DNA of 64,000 nucleotides from Mumia sp. zg.B17 (GTDB lineage Bacteria; Actinomycetota; Actinomycetes; Propionibacteriales; Nocardioidaceae). The translations under genes and the position numbers were made by a program. The notes under the pieces were generated by a model that was not told the DNA's origin, did no database searches, and worked only from the letters and a program-made list of their open reading frames with translations. Within the stretch, counting starts at the first letter, position 1; the number at the start of each line of letters is the position of its first letter. Below, piece by piece: positions 1-8,949 of this stretch. The stretch is from the NCBI RefSeq assembly GCF_019550915.1, contig NZ_JAHWCI010000001.1, positions 231,119-295,118 of the forward strand, written 5' to 3'.

Positions 1-1036
1 CGAGAGCCAGCCCGCATCGTCGCGAGAGGACGGCCAGGATCATCGCCATCCGCGAGCTGTCGAGACCGCTGGTCGCTCGGCGTGGCTGCGGCAGCTCCGT
101 CGGCGACACCAGCGCCTGGACCTCCGCGAGCAGAGGGCGACGGCCCTCCATCGTCACGGTGATGCAGGTGCCGGAGACCGGTTGGTGGTGACGCGACACG
201 AAGAGCCCGGTCGGGTCGGGCACCTCGACGATGCCGGACTCGGAGAGGTCGAAGCACCCGATCTCGTCGACCGGGCCGTAGCGGTTCTTGACGGCCCGGA
301 CCAGGCGCAGCCGCGAGTTGCGGTCTCCCTCGAAGTGCAGGACGACGTCGACGAGGTGCTCGAGGACGCGCGGACCCGCGATCGATCCGTCCTTGGTGAC
401 GTGGCCGACGAGGATCGTCGGGATGTCGCGGGACTTGGCCACCTGGATGAGCGTCGAGGTGACCTCACGGACCTGCGTCACCCCACCCGGCGTGCCGTCG
501 ACCGAGGACGAGCCGATGGTCTGGACGGAGTCGACCACGAGGAGGGACGGCTTGACCTCGTCGACGTGGGCGAGGACGGCACCGAGGTCGGTCTCGCTCG
601 CGAGGTAGAGGCTGTCGTGGACCGCGCCGGTGCGGTCGGCGCGCAGCCGGACCTGCGCGACCGACTCCTCGCCGGAGACGTAGAGGGTCGTGGCCAGACC
701 GCGGGCCCAGCGTGCGGCCACCTCGAGCAGCAGCGTCGACTTGCCGACTCCGGGCTCGCCGGCGAGCAGCACCACGGCGCCGGGGACGAAACCGCCGCCG
801 AGGACCCGGTCGAGCTCGGCGACGCCGGTCGGCTGTGAGCGAGAGCTCTCGACGTCGACCTGACCGATCGGCAGGGCGCTGCGCGTCACCGTCGTCGCGG
901 CCGTGCGGGTGGCGGGGGAGGGGGCACCGACCTCCTGGACCGTGCCCCAGGCCTGGCACTCGCCGCACCTGCCGACCCACTTGGTGCTCGTCCAGCCGCA
1001 CTCCGTGCACCGCACCGGGGTCGTGGTCTTGGCCAT
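1..1036 (-). CDS. radA: DNA repair protein RadA, C-terminus cut by the window edge
   Basis: RecA-like ATPase that helps process branched recombination intermediates in the cytoplasm. Translating the minus strand from the ATG at 1036 gives 345 codons that stay open to base 1. The N-terminal zinc finger has CTEC (residues 10-13) and CGEC (24-27). Walker A is GEPGVGKST (about 93-101), and the RadA-specific KNRYG motif lies near 250-254. Full-length RadA is about 450-460 residues, so the C-terminal Lon-like domain is largely missing here. A TAACGT box ends 7 nt before the ATG, which suggests a leaderless message. Identification is firm from the motifs; only the C-terminus is unseen. Confidence 0.96.
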   Translation of the reverse strand, partial: MAKTTTPVRCTECGWTSTKWVGRCGECQAWGTVQEVGAPSPATRTAATTVTRSALPIGQVDVESSRSQPTGVAELDRVLGGGFVPGAVVLLAGEPGVGKSTLLLEVAARWARGLATTLYVSGEESVAQVRLRADRTGAVHDSLYLASETDLGAVLAHVDEVKPSLLVVDSVQTIGSSSVDGTPGGVTQVREVTSTLIQVAKSRDIPTILVGHVTKDGSIAGPRVLEHLVDVVLHFEGDRNSRLRLVRAVKNRYGPVDEIGCFDLSESGIVEVPDPTGLFVSRHHQPVSGTCITVTMEGRRPLLAEVQALVSPTELPQPRRATSGLDSSRMAMILAVLSRRCGLAL

Positions 1037-1043
1037 GACGGAC

Positions 1044-1049
1044 ACGTTA
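1044..1049 (-). promoter_or_regulatory. Probable -10 box (TAACGT) of radA
   Basis: On the minus strand TAACGT ends 7 nt before the radA ATG, the spacing seen at many starts in this window. No clear -35 hexamer is visible. Confidence 0.5.
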
Positions 1050-1112
1050 GGTGAGAGCACCGACAGTCCTGCACGGACGCGCCCGTAGCGGTGCGGGCGG
1101 TGACCGAGCTGC

Positions 1113-1559
1113 TCAGATCCGGCCGCGCCACGAGCGCGCGGCAGCATCCTCCCGGCGCGTGTCGAGATGGGCGCGCACGGCCCCGTAGATCGGGACCCAG
1201 GTGCTCGGGAGCACGAGGATCAGGGCGCCGAGCAGGGGCGACACGGCGCCCTCGGCCGCCCGAGTGCTGCCCTCGCTGAGCAGCAGACCGGTGGCGAGGA
1301 CGGCGACCAGACCGGGCAGGTAGCCCCACAGCGCCGGACGGAGCCTGCCCGTCAGACGCATCAGGGCCAGGGCGCCGGCGAAGCAGCTGAGGGCCACGAG
1401 CGCCGACATCACGGCCGCGGCCTCGAAGCCGGCGGCGTCGAGGTTGCGGAGGATGAGGAGGTGCGCTCCGACTGCGCCGAGCACGGCCGTCACGGCGATG
1501 CTGGTCACGACGGTGGCCGTGTCACCCAGGTGCCCGGAGATCCGTAGAACGCTGCTCAT
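1113..1559 (-). CDS. Small integral membrane protein of unknown function
   Basis: A 148-residue protein with about four hydrophobic segments (roughly 15-35, 45-65, 75-95 and 100-120) and a short Arg-rich C-terminal tail, likely cytoplasmic. I do not recognise a family. It lies between radA and a VOC-domain gene on the same strand, with 76 bp to radA and 80 bp to the VOC gene, so it may be co-transcribed with either. The start is the ATG at 1559. It has high GC at third codon positions like its neighbours, which supports real coding. Function unknown. Confidence 0.7.
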   Translation of the reverse strand: MSSVLRISGHLGDTATVVTSIAVTAVLGAVGAHLLILRNLDAAGFEAAAVMSALVALSCFAGALALMRLTGRLRPALWGYLPGLVAVLATGLLLSEGSTRAAEGAVSPLLGALILVLPSTWVPIYGAVRAHLDTRREDAAARSWRGRI

Positions 1560-1639
1560 GGATCAAGGGTGTAGTCCGGAATCACTACGGACATCCGTTG
1601 TCGTACTCAGTTCAACCACACGAACCGAGGCGCACGGTC

Positions 1640-2278
1640 CTAGATGCGGACCTCACCGCGGGCCGTCGCGAAGGTCGCCGCCACGATGCCCGGCAACCCG
1701 TTCGGGGCCACCCAGCGCACGTCGACGTCGGTGAGCGCGTGGAGGACCGACTCCCCGAGGTACTGGGTGACGCGGTCGGGCGACCCGGCGATCTCGAGAG
1801 AGCGCAGCTGCACGCTCGCCGGACCCGAGCGCGACGGGTGCTCGGAGTCGGGGACGTCCCACGACACCACGAACGGCAGCTGGGGGTCGGCCTGGGTCCC
1901 GCGGACCCCGATCTGCCGCCACTCGAGGTTGAAGCCGTCGGGTCGACGCCGGTTGCCCGGCACCGCGTGGCGGCCCATGCGGTGCTCGACGGGGCCCATG
2001 TCGTCGACACGGACGACCCATCCCAGCCAGCCGCCACCGAGGTCGGTGCGGGCGCGTACGGCCTGCCCGAAGGGCGCCTTGTCAGACGCCGGGTGGTCCA
2101 GAGCCGCCACGACCTCGAGGTACTGGTCGCCGAGGAGGGGGAGAACCATGTTGCGGGTCCCGAAGCGGGGGTGGTTGCCGCCGTCCACGAACGACGCACC
2201 GAGCGCCTCGCCGAGCCGCGACGTGGTGGCGGCCAGCCCGTCAGGGCCGGCGGCGAACGAGAGATGGTCCAGGCGCAT
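1640..2278 (-). CDS. VOC (glyoxalase-like) domain protein
   Basis: A 212-residue protein that begins MRLDHLSFA, the usual first strand of a vicinal-oxygen-chelate fold. It contains a GNHPRFGTRNMVLPL segment and LGDQYLEVVA, typical of the glyoxalase-like family in which a His and a Glu bind metal. The substrate cannot be read from sequence. It sits 69 bp downstream of the Cys-rich gene on the same strand and may share its transcript. Family assignment is fairly secure; specific function is not. Confidence 0.8.
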   Translation of the reverse strand: MRLDHLSFAAGPDGLAATTSRLGEALGASFVDGGNHPRFGTRNMVLPLLGDQYLEVVAALDHPASDKAPFGQAVRARTDLGGGWLGWVVRVDDMGPVEHRMGRHAVPGNRRRPDGFNLEWRQIGVRGTQADPQLPFVVSWDVPDSEHPSRSGPASVQLRSLEIAGSPDRVTQYLGESVLHALTDVDVRWVAPNGLPGIVAATFATARGEVRI

Positions 2279-2347
2279 GGGTCATTGTGGCCCCCGGCAC
2301 ATCGTCGTCGGGCCACCGGGGTGCGTCCTCCGGACGGTGGTCGTCGC

Positions 2348-3094
2348 TCAGGCGCCCGGGTCGGCGCGGTGCCGGGTCCTGCGGTGCTCGCCGGCGAGGT
2401 GCTCCTCGCACAGCGAGACGAGAGCGGTGTACCCGTCCAGGCCCATCAGCGCGGTCAGCTCGTCGGCGTTGGAGAGATAGACCGGCTCCAGGCCGACGTG
2501 GGCCTCGGTGTTGGCCGAGCAGTACCAGTCGAGGTCGTGGCCTCCCGGACCCCACGCGGCCCGCGTGTACTCACCGATGGACACCTCCGTGTACGAGGTG
2601 CCGTCGCCGCGCTCCACGTCCCGGAACTGCCGGCGGATCGGAAGCTGCCAGCACACGTCCGGCTTGGTCCGCACCGGTGACACCTCGTGGTCGAGCGCCC
2701 ACTTGTGGAGGGCGCACCCGACGCCACCGGCGAAGCCCTCGCGGTTGTGGAAGATGCACGCACCCTCGTAAGCCCGGGTCTTGAGGTCGCCCTCCTCGTC
2801 GGTCTCGGTCCACCCCTGCGCGGTGCCCTCGGCGTGGTGCTGCCAGTCGTCGGGACCGAGCTTCTTCACGTACTTCTTGACGCGCCGGTAGTCGGCGTCG
2901 TCGGCGAAGTGCGCACCGAGCGTGCAGCAGCCCACGTCGGGTGCGTCGGCATAGATGCCGCGGCACCCGCGTCCGAAGATGCAGGTCCAGCGCGACGTGA
3001 GCCAGGTGAGGTCGCACCGGAACACCTGCGTGTCGTCGGCAGGGTCGGGGAACTCCGCCCACGCGCGGGGAAAGTCGAGCAGCACCTCGGGCAC
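2348..3094 (-). CDS. Cys-rich conserved actinobacterial protein (Rv0495c-like)
   Basis: A 248-residue protein with conserved Cys clusters: [63 protein letters not shown] and DWYC. Such spacing suggests binding of zinc or an Fe-S cluster, but no characterised motif is recognised. The start is set at the GTG at 3094 because a TACAGT box ends exactly 6 nt upstream; longer in-frame starts would overlap the divergent ppx gene. As I recall it, the same gene stands divergent from ppx in Mycobacterium tuberculosis (Rv0495c/Rv0496). Function is unknown. Confidence 0.8.
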   Translation of the reverse strand: MPEVLLDFPRAWAEFPDPADDTQVFRCDLTWLTSRWTCIFGRGCRGIYADAPDVGCCTLGAHFADDADYRRVKKYVKKLGPDDWQHHAEGTAQGWTETDEEGDLKTRAYEGACIFHNREGFAGGVGCALHKWALDHEVSPVRTKPDVCWQLPIRRQFRDVERGDGTSYTEVSIGEYTRAAWGPGGHDLDWYCSANTEAHVGLEPVYLSNADELTALMGLDGYTALVSLCEEHLAGEHRRTRHRADPGA

Positions 3095-3100
3095 GACTTC

Positions 3101-3106
3101 ACTGTA
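3101..3106 (-). promoter_or_regulatory. -10 box TACAGT of the Cys-rich gene
   Basis: Lies 6 nt before the GTG at 3094. It faces away from the ppx -10 box at 3131-3136, so the two promoters overlap back to back in about 50 bp. Confidence 0.5.
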
Positions 3107-3130
3107 GACCGGCGAGACGAGGCCGCTCGG

Positions 3131-3136
3131 TACGCT
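3131..3136 (+). promoter_or_regulatory. -10 box TACGCT of ppx
   Basis: Ends 7 nt before the ATG at 3144, consistent with leaderless transcription. Confidence 0.5.
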
Positions 3137-3143
3137 CACCACC

Positions 3144-4067
3144 ATGCGCATCGGAGTCCTGGACATCGGCTCGAACACCGGGCACCTCCTGGTGGTCGAC
3201 GCCTACCGGGGCGCTCCGCCGTTGCCGGCCTTCACCTACAAGGAGCCGCTGCGGCTGGCCGAGCACCTCGACGCCGAGGGCGCGGTGGAGCCGCGAGGGG
3301 TTAAGGCGCTGGTCCGCTTCGTCGACGAGGCACGTGCCGTGGCGGCCGACAAGGGGTGCTCGGAGGTGATCGCCTTCGCGACCTCCGCAGTCCGCGACGC
3401 CGTCAACGCCGACGCCGTGCTCGCCAAGGTCGAGGCGCAGACCGGGGTCCGGCTCGAGGTGCTGCCGGGGGAGGACGAGGCCCGGCTCACGTTCCTCGCC
3501 GTCCGCCGATGGTTCGGGTGGTCGTCCGGCCGGCTCGGCGTGTTCGACATCGGTGGCGGCTCGCTCGAGATCGCGGCCGGCCGCGACGAGACTCCCGACG
3601 TCTGCGCATCCCTGCCGCTGGGCGCGGGTCGCCTCACCCGCGACCGCTTCCCCGACGGGGTGCCCTCCGACGCGCAGTACGAGGAGACACGCCTGTTCGT
3701 CCGTCAGCAGATCGCCGCCAGCGTCGGTCCGCTCCGTCGAGGAGGAGGGTTCGACCACGCGGTCGCGACGAGCAAGACGTTCCGCTCGCTCGCCAGGCTG
3801 TGCGGCGCGGCACCGTCCCAGGAAGGGACGTACGTGCGCCGCGTCCTCGAGCGCGACCTGCTGGCCGCCCACCTCGAGGAGCTGCGGACCTTGCCGGTGA
3901 GCGCGATCGCCCAGCGTCCCGGTGTCTCGGCCAACCGCGCGCACCAGATGGTCGCCGGCGCCGTCATCGCCGACGCCGTGATGGACCTCTTCGACCTGCC
4001 GGCTCTCGAGATCTGCCCGTGGGCGCTGCGCGAGGGTGTCCTGCTCGAGCGCCATGACCACATGTGA
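3144..4067 (+). CDS. ppx: Ppx/GppA family phosphatase (exopolyphosphatase)
   Basis: A 307-residue member of the actin/hsp70-fold Ppx/GppA family, which removes terminal phosphate from polyphosphate or from pppGpp. The first phosphate loop is DIGSNT (7-12) and the second is DIGGGS (135-140). GEDEARL near 109-115 holds the expected catalytic acid. The length fits the short actinobacterial form, which lacks the C-terminal HD domain. The residue after DIGSNT is Gly, where I would expect Val in relatives. It is divergent from the Cys-rich gene. Polyphosphate versus pppGpp preference cannot be read from sequence. Confidence 0.88.
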   Translation: MRIGVLDIGSNTGHLLVVDAYRGAPPLPAFTYKEPLRLAEHLDAEGAVEPRGVKALVRFVDEARAVAADKGCSEVIAFATSAVRDAVNADAVLAKVEAQTGVRLEVLPGEDEARLTFLAVRRWFGWSSGRLGVFDIGGGSLEIAAGRDETPDVCASLPLGAGRLTRDRFPDGVPSDAQYEETRLFVRQQIAASVGPLRRGGGFDHAVATSKTFRSLARLCGAAPSQEGTYVRRVLERDLLAAHLEELRTLPVSAIAQRPGVSANRAHQMVAGAVIADAVMDLFDLPALEICPWALREGVLLERHDHM

Positions 4068-4106
4068 CCCCCTTCGCCTCCGACGGGGCCCGTGGGCCTC
4101 GGCGCG

Positions 4107-4112
4107 TAACCT
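4107..4112 (+). promoter_or_regulatory. -10 box TAACCT of the isomerase-like gene
   Basis: Ends 6 nt before the GTG at 4119; supports that start and leaderless transcription. Confidence 0.5.
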
Positions 4113-4118
4113 GGTCCC

Positions 4119-4952
4119 GTGACCGACGACCCCGCTCACCCCGTCTCCGTCCCCGCCGCCCGCGTGGCGCTGTCGACGTCGTCGGTCTATCCGGAGTCGA
4201 CGGAGGTGGGATTCGAGATCGCCAAGCGCCTCGGCTACGACGGCGTCGAGGTGATGGTCGGCACCGACGCCACGAGCGCCGACATCGACGCGATCGTCGA
4301 GCTTCAGGAGCGGCACGGGATCGACGTGCTCTCGGTGCACGCTCCGTGCCTGCTCATCACCCAGCGGGTCTGGGGCACCGACCACTGGGTCAAGCTGGAG
4401 AAGAGCGCGGAGATGGCGCGCGCCTGCGGCGCCGGACTGGTCGTGGTGCATCCGCCGTTCCGCTGGCAGCGCGAGTACGGACGCGCGTTCGAGGACGGTG
4501 TCGCCGAGCTCGAGGAGAGCACCGGGGTCGTCTTCGCCGTCGAGAACATGTACCCGTGGCGTACGGGCAAGCGCGAGTTCCAGGCGTACGCGCCCGGCTG
4601 GGACCCGGTGGTCTTCGGCTACGAGCACGTCACCCTGGACGTCTCCCACTGTGCGACGTCGGGCAGCGACCCGGTGGAGATGGCGAGCGAGCTCGGGCGG
4701 CGGCTGGCGCACGTCCACCTCGGCGACGGCACGGGGTCGGCACGCGACGAGCACCTGGTCCCCGGGCGGGGCGAGCAGCCGGTGGGCGAGCTCCTCGGTG
4801 TGCTGGCCGAGCGGGGTTACGCCGGTGACGTGGTGGTCGAGGTGACGACGCGCAAGGCCGCCGACCGGGCGGAGCGCGAGGCCGATCTGGCCGAAGCGCT
4901 GGCGTTCACCCGTCTCCACCTCGCCTCGATCGTCCCCTCCGGCGACCACTGA
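4119..4952 (+). CDS. Sugar phosphate isomerase/epimerase-like TIM-barrel protein
   Basis: A 277-residue xylose-isomerase-like TIM barrel (AP endonuclease 2 family). The metal-site strands are recognisable: [39 protein letters not shown] and HVHLGDGTG, with His, Glu and Asp at strand ends. Members act on small sugars, inosose-type substrates or hydroxypyruvate; the substrate here is not evident. It follows ppx by 51 nt but has its own -10 box, so it need not depend on the ppx promoter. The GTG start is set by that box. As I recall it, the M. tuberculosis counterpart is Rv0498, also next to ppx. Confidence 0.82.
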   Translation: MTDDPAHPVSVPAARVALSTSSVYPESTEVGFEIAKRLGYDGVEVMVGTDATSADIDAIVELQERHGIDVLSVHAPCLLITQRVWGTDHWVKLEKSAEMARACGAGLVVVHPPFRWQREYGRAFEDGVAELEESTGVVFAVENMYPWRTGKREFQAYAPGWDPVVFGYEHVTLDVSHCATSGSDPVEMASELGRRLAHVHLGDGTGSARDEHLVPGRGEQPVGELLGVLAERGYAGDVVVEVTTRKAADRAEREADLAEALAFTRLHLASIVPSGDH

Positions 4953-5022
4953 CCCGGCGGACACCCGACGACGCGAGGGCCGCGAGTGTGAACAAGAGCG
5001 CCTCGCGACCCCCTCTCGGCCT

Positions 5023-5028
5023 TACGCT
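5023..5028 (+). promoter_or_regulatory. -10 box TACGCT of the TetR gene
   Basis: Ends 6 nt before the ATG at 5035. Confidence 0.5.
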
Positions 5029-5034
5029 GCCGCC

Positions 5035-5646
5035 ATGGCAGGAAGACGCCCGGGCGCACCCGACACGCGGGGCGAGATCGTCGTCGCCGCACGGGCCGAG
5101 CTCGCGCAGCGCGGCTACGACGGCACGTCCATCCGCGCGGTCGCACGGCGGGCCCGCGTCGATCCGGCGCTCGTCCACCACTACTTCAAGGACAAGCAGC
5201 GACTCGTCCGCGCCGCACTCGCGCTTCCCGTGGACCCGGTCGTCGCCCTCGGCCCGGTCCTGGTGGCCTCGACCGACGACGCCGGCAGCGCCTTCGTCCG
5301 GGCGATGCTGACGGCGTGGGACGATCCGGCCAACCGGGAGGCCGTGGTCGCGATGGCTCGCAGCGGGCTCGGCAGCGCCGACCAGGGAGCGATCGTCCGC
5401 GACGCCATCCTCGACGGTCCCGTGAGGGAGCTGCTGCGGCGCCACCGGCCGGATGCGCCACCTGCGGTGCCGGCACTCCTGCTCGCGGAGATGGTGGGCC
5501 TCGTCGCCGCGCGCTACCTCCTCGAGGTGGAGCCGCTCGCCACGATGACGGTCGACGAGCTCGTCGCCGTGGTCGGCCCGACAGTGCAGAGCTACCTCGG
5601 CCTCGACGCCCTCGCCACCTCGCCGGCACGCGACCACAGCGCCTGA
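5035..5646 (+). CDS. TetR/AcrR family transcriptional regulator
   Basis: A 203-residue repressor. The N-terminal helix-turn-helix spans about 10-55: EIVVAARAELAQRGYDGTSI, then AVARRARVDPALVHHYFKDK, with the family-typical HHYF recognition-helix end. The C-terminal ligand-binding domain resembles the TetR_C class with a long hydrophobic core; the ligand is not predictable. It lies 28 bp upstream of proC but both genes have their own -10 box, so this is not clearly an operon. No palindromic operator is obvious at its promoter. Targets unknown. Confidence 0.9.
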   Translation: MAGRRPGAPDTRGEIVVAARAELAQRGYDGTSIRAVARRARVDPALVHHYFKDKQRLVRAALALPVDPVVALGPVLVASTDDAGSAFVRAMLTAWDDPANREAVVAMARSGLGSADQGAIVRDAILDGPVRELLRRHRPDAPPAVPALLLAEMVGLVAARYLLEVEPLATMTVDELVAVVGPTVQSYLGLDALATSPARDHSA

Positions 5647-5662
5647 CGGAGACCGTCACCCC

Positions 5663-5668
5663 TATCCT
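5663..5668 (+). promoter_or_regulatory. -10 box TATCCT of proC
   Basis: Ends 6 nt before the ATG at 5675. Confidence 0.55.
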
Positions 5669-5674
5669 CAGACC

Positions 5675-6475
5675 ATGGGCAGCAGAGTTGCGGTCGTCGG
5701 TGCCGGCGCGATGGGAGAGGCGATCGTCTCGGGGATGCTCGCGCACGGCTGGCGTCCTGCCGACCTCGTGCTGGCGGTACGCCGTGAGGAGCACGCCGCC
5801 GCGCTGCGCGCCTCGTACGGGGTCGAGGTGACCGACGCGCTCTCGGCGGCGGCGGAGGCCGACGTCGTCCTCGTGGGCGTCAAGCCGTACGACGTCGCCG
5901 GCGTCCTGGCTCAGATCGGTCCCCGCCTGCGCCCCGGCACGCTCGTCGCGTCTCTCGCCGTCGGGATCACGACGACGGCGCTCGAGGCGGCGCTCCCCGA
6001 GGGCACGCCGGTCGTCCGCGTCATGCCCAACACGCCGTCGCAGGTCGGGGCGGGCGTCGCCGTGATCTCCGCGGGGACGCACTGCGACGACGCGCAGCTC
6101 GCCGTCGTGGACGAGATCATGAGCGCCGTGGGCATCGTCGTCCGCGTCCCCGAGCGGCTCCAGGACGCCGCCGGAGCGATCTCCGGGTCCGGTCCGGCGT
6201 ACGTGTTCCTCGTGATCGAGGCGCTGGTCGAGGCCGGGGTCCATCTCGGACTTCCGCGGGCGACCGCCACGGATCTCGCCGTTCAGACGTTCGTGGGAGC
6301 GTCCCGGCTGGCCGCCGAGACCGGCGAGCACCCGGCGGTGCTCCGCGAGCGCGTCACCTCGCCGGGCGGGACCACTGCGGCGGCGTTGAGCGAGCTGGAG
6401 GAGCGCGGGCTGCGCGCTGCCTTCATCGCCGCCACCCGGGCCGCCCGGGACCGCTCCCGCGAGATCGGCGACTGA
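5675..6475 (+). CDS. proC: Pyrroline-5-carboxylate reductase
   Basis: Catalyses the last step of proline synthesis, reducing 1-pyrroline-5-carboxylate with NAD(P)H in the cytoplasm. The 266-residue product has the Rossmann motif VGAGAMGEAIVSGML near 6-20, VMPNTP in the middle, and the C-terminal dimer/active-site signature SGSGPAYVFL followed by RVTSPGGTTAAAL. Length matches the family. It is monocistronic or read from its own leaderless promoter. No other proline genes are adjacent. Confidence 0.95.
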   Translation: MGSRVAVVGAGAMGEAIVSGMLAHGWRPADLVLAVRREEHAAALRASYGVEVTDALSAAAEADVVLVGVKPYDVAGVLAQIGPRLRPGTLVASLAVGITTTALEAALPEGTPVVRVMPNTPSQVGAGVAVISAGTHCDDAQLAVVDEIMSAVGIVVRVPERLQDAAGAISGSGPAYVFLVIEALVEAGVHLGLPRATATDLAVQTFVGASRLAAETGEHPAVLRERVTSPGGTTAAALSELEERGLRAAFIAATRAARDRSREIGD

Positions 6476-6527
6476 CGCGGTCGTGAAGGGGACGCGACAG
6501 GGCAGAGACCCACGTCACGCCCGGGGC

Positions 6528-6533
6528 TAGGCT
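6528..6533 (+). promoter_or_regulatory. -10 box TAGGCT of acuC
   Basis: Ends 6 nt before the ATG at 6540. Confidence 0.55.
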
Positions 6534-6539
6534 GACGGT

Positions 6540-7730
6540 ATGGATGACCGACCCGGGACCGCATGCGTCGTCTCCGACGACCGACTGACCGGCTACAACT
6601 TCGGTCCGTCCCATCCGATGGCGCCGATCCGGGTCGACCTGGCCATGGAGCTGGCGACCGAGCTCGGGGTGGTCGGCGACGACCTTCGGCGGGTGGGGTC
6701 GAAGGCTGCCGACGATGATCTGATCGCGACCGTCCACACCCCGGCCTACATCGAGGCGGTCCGCGCGGTGAGCGCGGACCCGTCCGTCCCGAACCTCGCC
6801 GCCGGGCTCGGCACCGACGACAACCCGACCTTTGCCGACATGCACACCGCGGGCGCCCTGATCGTCGGCGCGTCCGTGGAGGCGGCGCGGCGGGTCTGGA
6901 CCGGTCAGAGCCTGCGCGCGCTCAACGTGTGCGGCGGCCTTCACCACGCCATGCCGGACCGCGCGAGCGGCTTCTGCGTCTACAACGACGTGGCTGTCGC
7001 GATCCGGTGGCTGCTCGACAACGGGGCGCAGCGGGTCGCCTACGTCGACGTCGACGCCCACCACGGCGACGGCGTCCAGCAGATCTTCTACGACGACCCT
7101 CGCGTCCTGACCGTCTCGCTCCACGAGACTCCGCAGACGCTCTTTCCCGGCACCGGGGTCGCGACCGAGATCGGCACCGACGACGGCATCGGCACCGCGG
7201 TCAACGTCGCGCTCCCTCCGGGCACCTCCGACGCCGGGTGGCTGCGCGCCTACCACGCGGTCGTCCCGCAGCTCGTCGGAGAGTTCAAGCCCGACGTGCT
7301 CGTGACCCAGCAGGGGTGCGACTCCCACATGGACGACCCGCTGACCAACCTGATGCTGAGCGTCGACGGTCAGCGTGCGTCGTACCTCGCGCTGCGGGAC
7401 CTCGCCGAGGAGGTGTGCGCAGGACGCTGGGTCGGCTTCGGAGGCGGCGGCTACGCGGTGCTCGACGTGGTGCCGCGCTCGTGGGCGCACCTGATGGCGA
7501 TCGTCGCCGGACGTCCGATCGAGCTCGACACCCCCACACCCCCGGCATGGCGTGAGCACGTCGTCGCGCTCAAGAGCGGGGGCATGGCCCCCCAGCGGAT
7601 GACCGACGGACGGTCCACGTCCTACCGCGACTGGCGCGAGGGGTACGACCCGGCGAGCTGGCTGGACCGGCAGATCCTCGCCACCCGCAACGCGCTCTTC
7701 CCTCTGTACGGGCTCGACCCGATGCCGTGA
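6540..7730 (+). CDS. acuC: AcuC-type protein deacetylase (histone deacetylase fold)
   Basis: A 396-residue class I-type deacetylase homologue. In other bacteria AcuC removes acetyl groups from lysines of acetyl-CoA synthetase and so re-activates it. Active-site motifs are present: GGLHHAMPDRASGFCVYND, YVDVDAHHGDGVQ (the Zn ligand Asp and His and the charge-relay His pair) and QQGCDSHMDDPL, followed by GGGGY. YNFGPSHPM near the N-terminus is typical of AcuC. No acetyl-CoA synthetase or acetyltransferase partner lies in this window, so its target is inferred only from the family. Confidence 0.9.
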   Translation: MDDRPGTACVVSDDRLTGYNFGPSHPMAPIRVDLAMELATELGVVGDDLRRVGSKAADDDLIATVHTPAYIEAVRAVSADPSVPNLAAGLGTDDNPTFADMHTAGALIVGASVEAARRVWTGQSLRALNVCGGLHHAMPDRASGFCVYNDVAVAIRWLLDNGAQRVAYVDVDAHHGDGVQQIFYDDPRVLTVSLHETPQTLFPGTGVATEIGTDDGIGTAVNVALPPGTSDAGWLRAYHAVVPQLVGEFKPDVLVTQQGCDSHMDDPLTNLMLSVDGQRASYLALRDLAEEVCAGRWVGFGGGGYAVLDVVPRSWAHLMAIVAGRPIELDTPTPPAWREHVVALKSGGMAPQRMTDGRSTSYRDWREGYDPASWLDRQILATRNALFPLYGLDPMP

Positions 7731-7847
7731 TCGCGGCCTAACCCGGGTCCGCTTGACCCCGATGCCCGCCGAACCCGTACCCTTGGCTGGGTCGTCCCAC
7801 GTCCGGGACGCCTCGTGTGTGGCCGTGTGAAGCAGAGAAGGTGAACC

Positions 7848-7949
7848 GTGGGTTCTGTCATCAAGAAGCGCCGCAAGCGCATGTCGAAGAAGAAGCACCG
7901 CAAGATGCTCAAGCGCACACGCGTCCAGCGTCGTCGTCTCGGCAAGTAG
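7848..7949 (+). CDS. 33-residue ribosomal protein bS22-like (AURKAIP1/COX24 type)
   Basis: A GTG-started 33-residue peptide, [19 protein letters not shown] followed by [14 protein letters not shown]; about half the residues are Lys or Arg. It closely matches what I remember of bS22, a small protein found in mycobacterial 30S subunits and often annotated as an AURKAIP1/COX24 domain protein. An AGAAGGTG ribosome-binding site precedes the start. It lies upstream of the epimerase gene, as in M. tuberculosis (Rv0500B then Rv0501). In that species a small HTH gene (Rv0500A) lies before it; I see none in the 117 bp upstream here. It is too short for routine gene callers. Confidence 0.9.
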   Translation: MGSVIKKRRKRMSKKKHRKMLKRTRVQRRRLGK

Positions 7950-7965
7950 CCCCCGGGTCACCACG

Positions 7966-8949
7966 ATGGGTCGCGTCGTCCTGGTGACCGGCGTCGCGCG
8001 CGACCTCGGGTCGAGGCTCGCGCGTCGTCTGGCGGTCACGCCAGGCATCGACAAGGTGGTCGGGCTCGACGTCCAGCCGCCGCCCGGCGACATTCACGGG
8101 ATCAAGTACGTGCGTGCCGACATCCGCACGCCGGTGGTCGGCAAGGTCCTGGCCGTCGAGGACGTCGACACCGTGGTGCACATGAACGTCGGGGCCCCGC
8201 AGCGCCAGCTCGGCTCGCGCAGCGCGGTCAAGGAGATCAACGTCATCGGCACGATGCAGCTCCTCGCTGCGTGCCAGAACTCCCGGACGGTCGAGCGGCT
8301 CGTCGTCCAGTCCTCGACCGCCGTCTACGGGACGTCGGCGCGCAACCCGGCGATGTTCACCGAGCACACCCCCTCCCGGTCGGTCGCCGGCAGCGGCTTC
8401 CCGAAGGACGCCGTCGACATCGAGGCGTACGTCCGCGGCTTCGGCCGCCGTCGGCCCGACGTGACGATCGCGACCTTCCGGCTCGGCAACGTCCTGGCGG
8501 CCGACGTGCTCGGCCCCTTCAGCGAGTACCTCCAGCTCCCGGTCCTGCCGGCGATGCTCGGTTACGACCCGCGGCTGCAGTTCCTGCACCCGTTCGACGC
8601 GCTCAACGTCCTCTCGCTGGCCGCGACCGGAGACGTCACCGGCACCTACAACGTCGTCGGACCCCAGGTCCTCGCGCTGAGCCAGGCGGCACGTCGGCTC
8701 GGACGTCCGCTGCTGCGCCTGCCGTCGGTGGGGTTCAACAGCGTCACCCAGCGCATGGTGCGGATGATGAGCTCCGACTTCACGCCGGAGCTGGCACGAC
8801 TGTTCAAGTACGGCCGGGTGTGCGACGGCTCCAAGCTGGAGCGTGAGCTCGGCTACGAGATGCTCTACTCCACTCCGCAGACCCTGGACGCGTTCGCCGA
8901 GACCATCGAGCCCGGTGTGCTGTCCGCGATGGGAGGCACCCGTGTCTGA
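7966..8949 (+). CDS. NAD-dependent epimerase/dehydratase (SDR, Rv0501-like)
   Basis: A 327-residue extended short-chain dehydrogenase/reductase. The N-terminal nucleotide-binding loop is [13 protein letters not shown], and [12 protein letters not shown] contains the Ser/Tyr region used for catalysis. The downstream Lys expected in YxxxK is not in canonical spacing, so catalytic competence needs care. It begins 16 bp after the bS22-like gene and its last 8 bp overlap the acyltransferase start, so the three genes form one transcription unit. M. tuberculosis calls its counterpart GalE2; UDP-sugar specificity cannot be confirmed here. Confidence 0.82.
   Translation: MGRVVLVTGVARDLGSRLARRLAVTPGIDKVVGLDVQPPPGDIHGIKYVRADIRTPVVGKVLAVEDVDTVVHMNVGAPQRQLGSRSAVKEINVIGTMQLLAACQNSRTVERLVVQSSTAVYGTSARNPAMFTEHTPSRSVAGSGFPKDAVDIEAYVRGFGRRRPDVTIATFRLGNVLAADVLGPFSEYLQLPVLPAMLGYDPRLQFLHPFDALNVLSLAATGDVTGTYNVVGPQVLALSQAARRLGRPLLRLPSVGFNSVTQRMVRMMSSDFTPELARLFKYGRVCDGSKLERELGYEMLYSTPQTLDAFAETIEPGVLSAMGGTRV

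Noticed and set aside
2279..2347. Short antisense frames around the VOC gene as extra genes
   Set aside because: No start signals or conserved motifs; explained by third-position GC bias.
3099..4964. 620-codon minus-strand frame opposite ppx and the isomerase
   Set aside because: No domain; both plus-strand genes have full family motifs.
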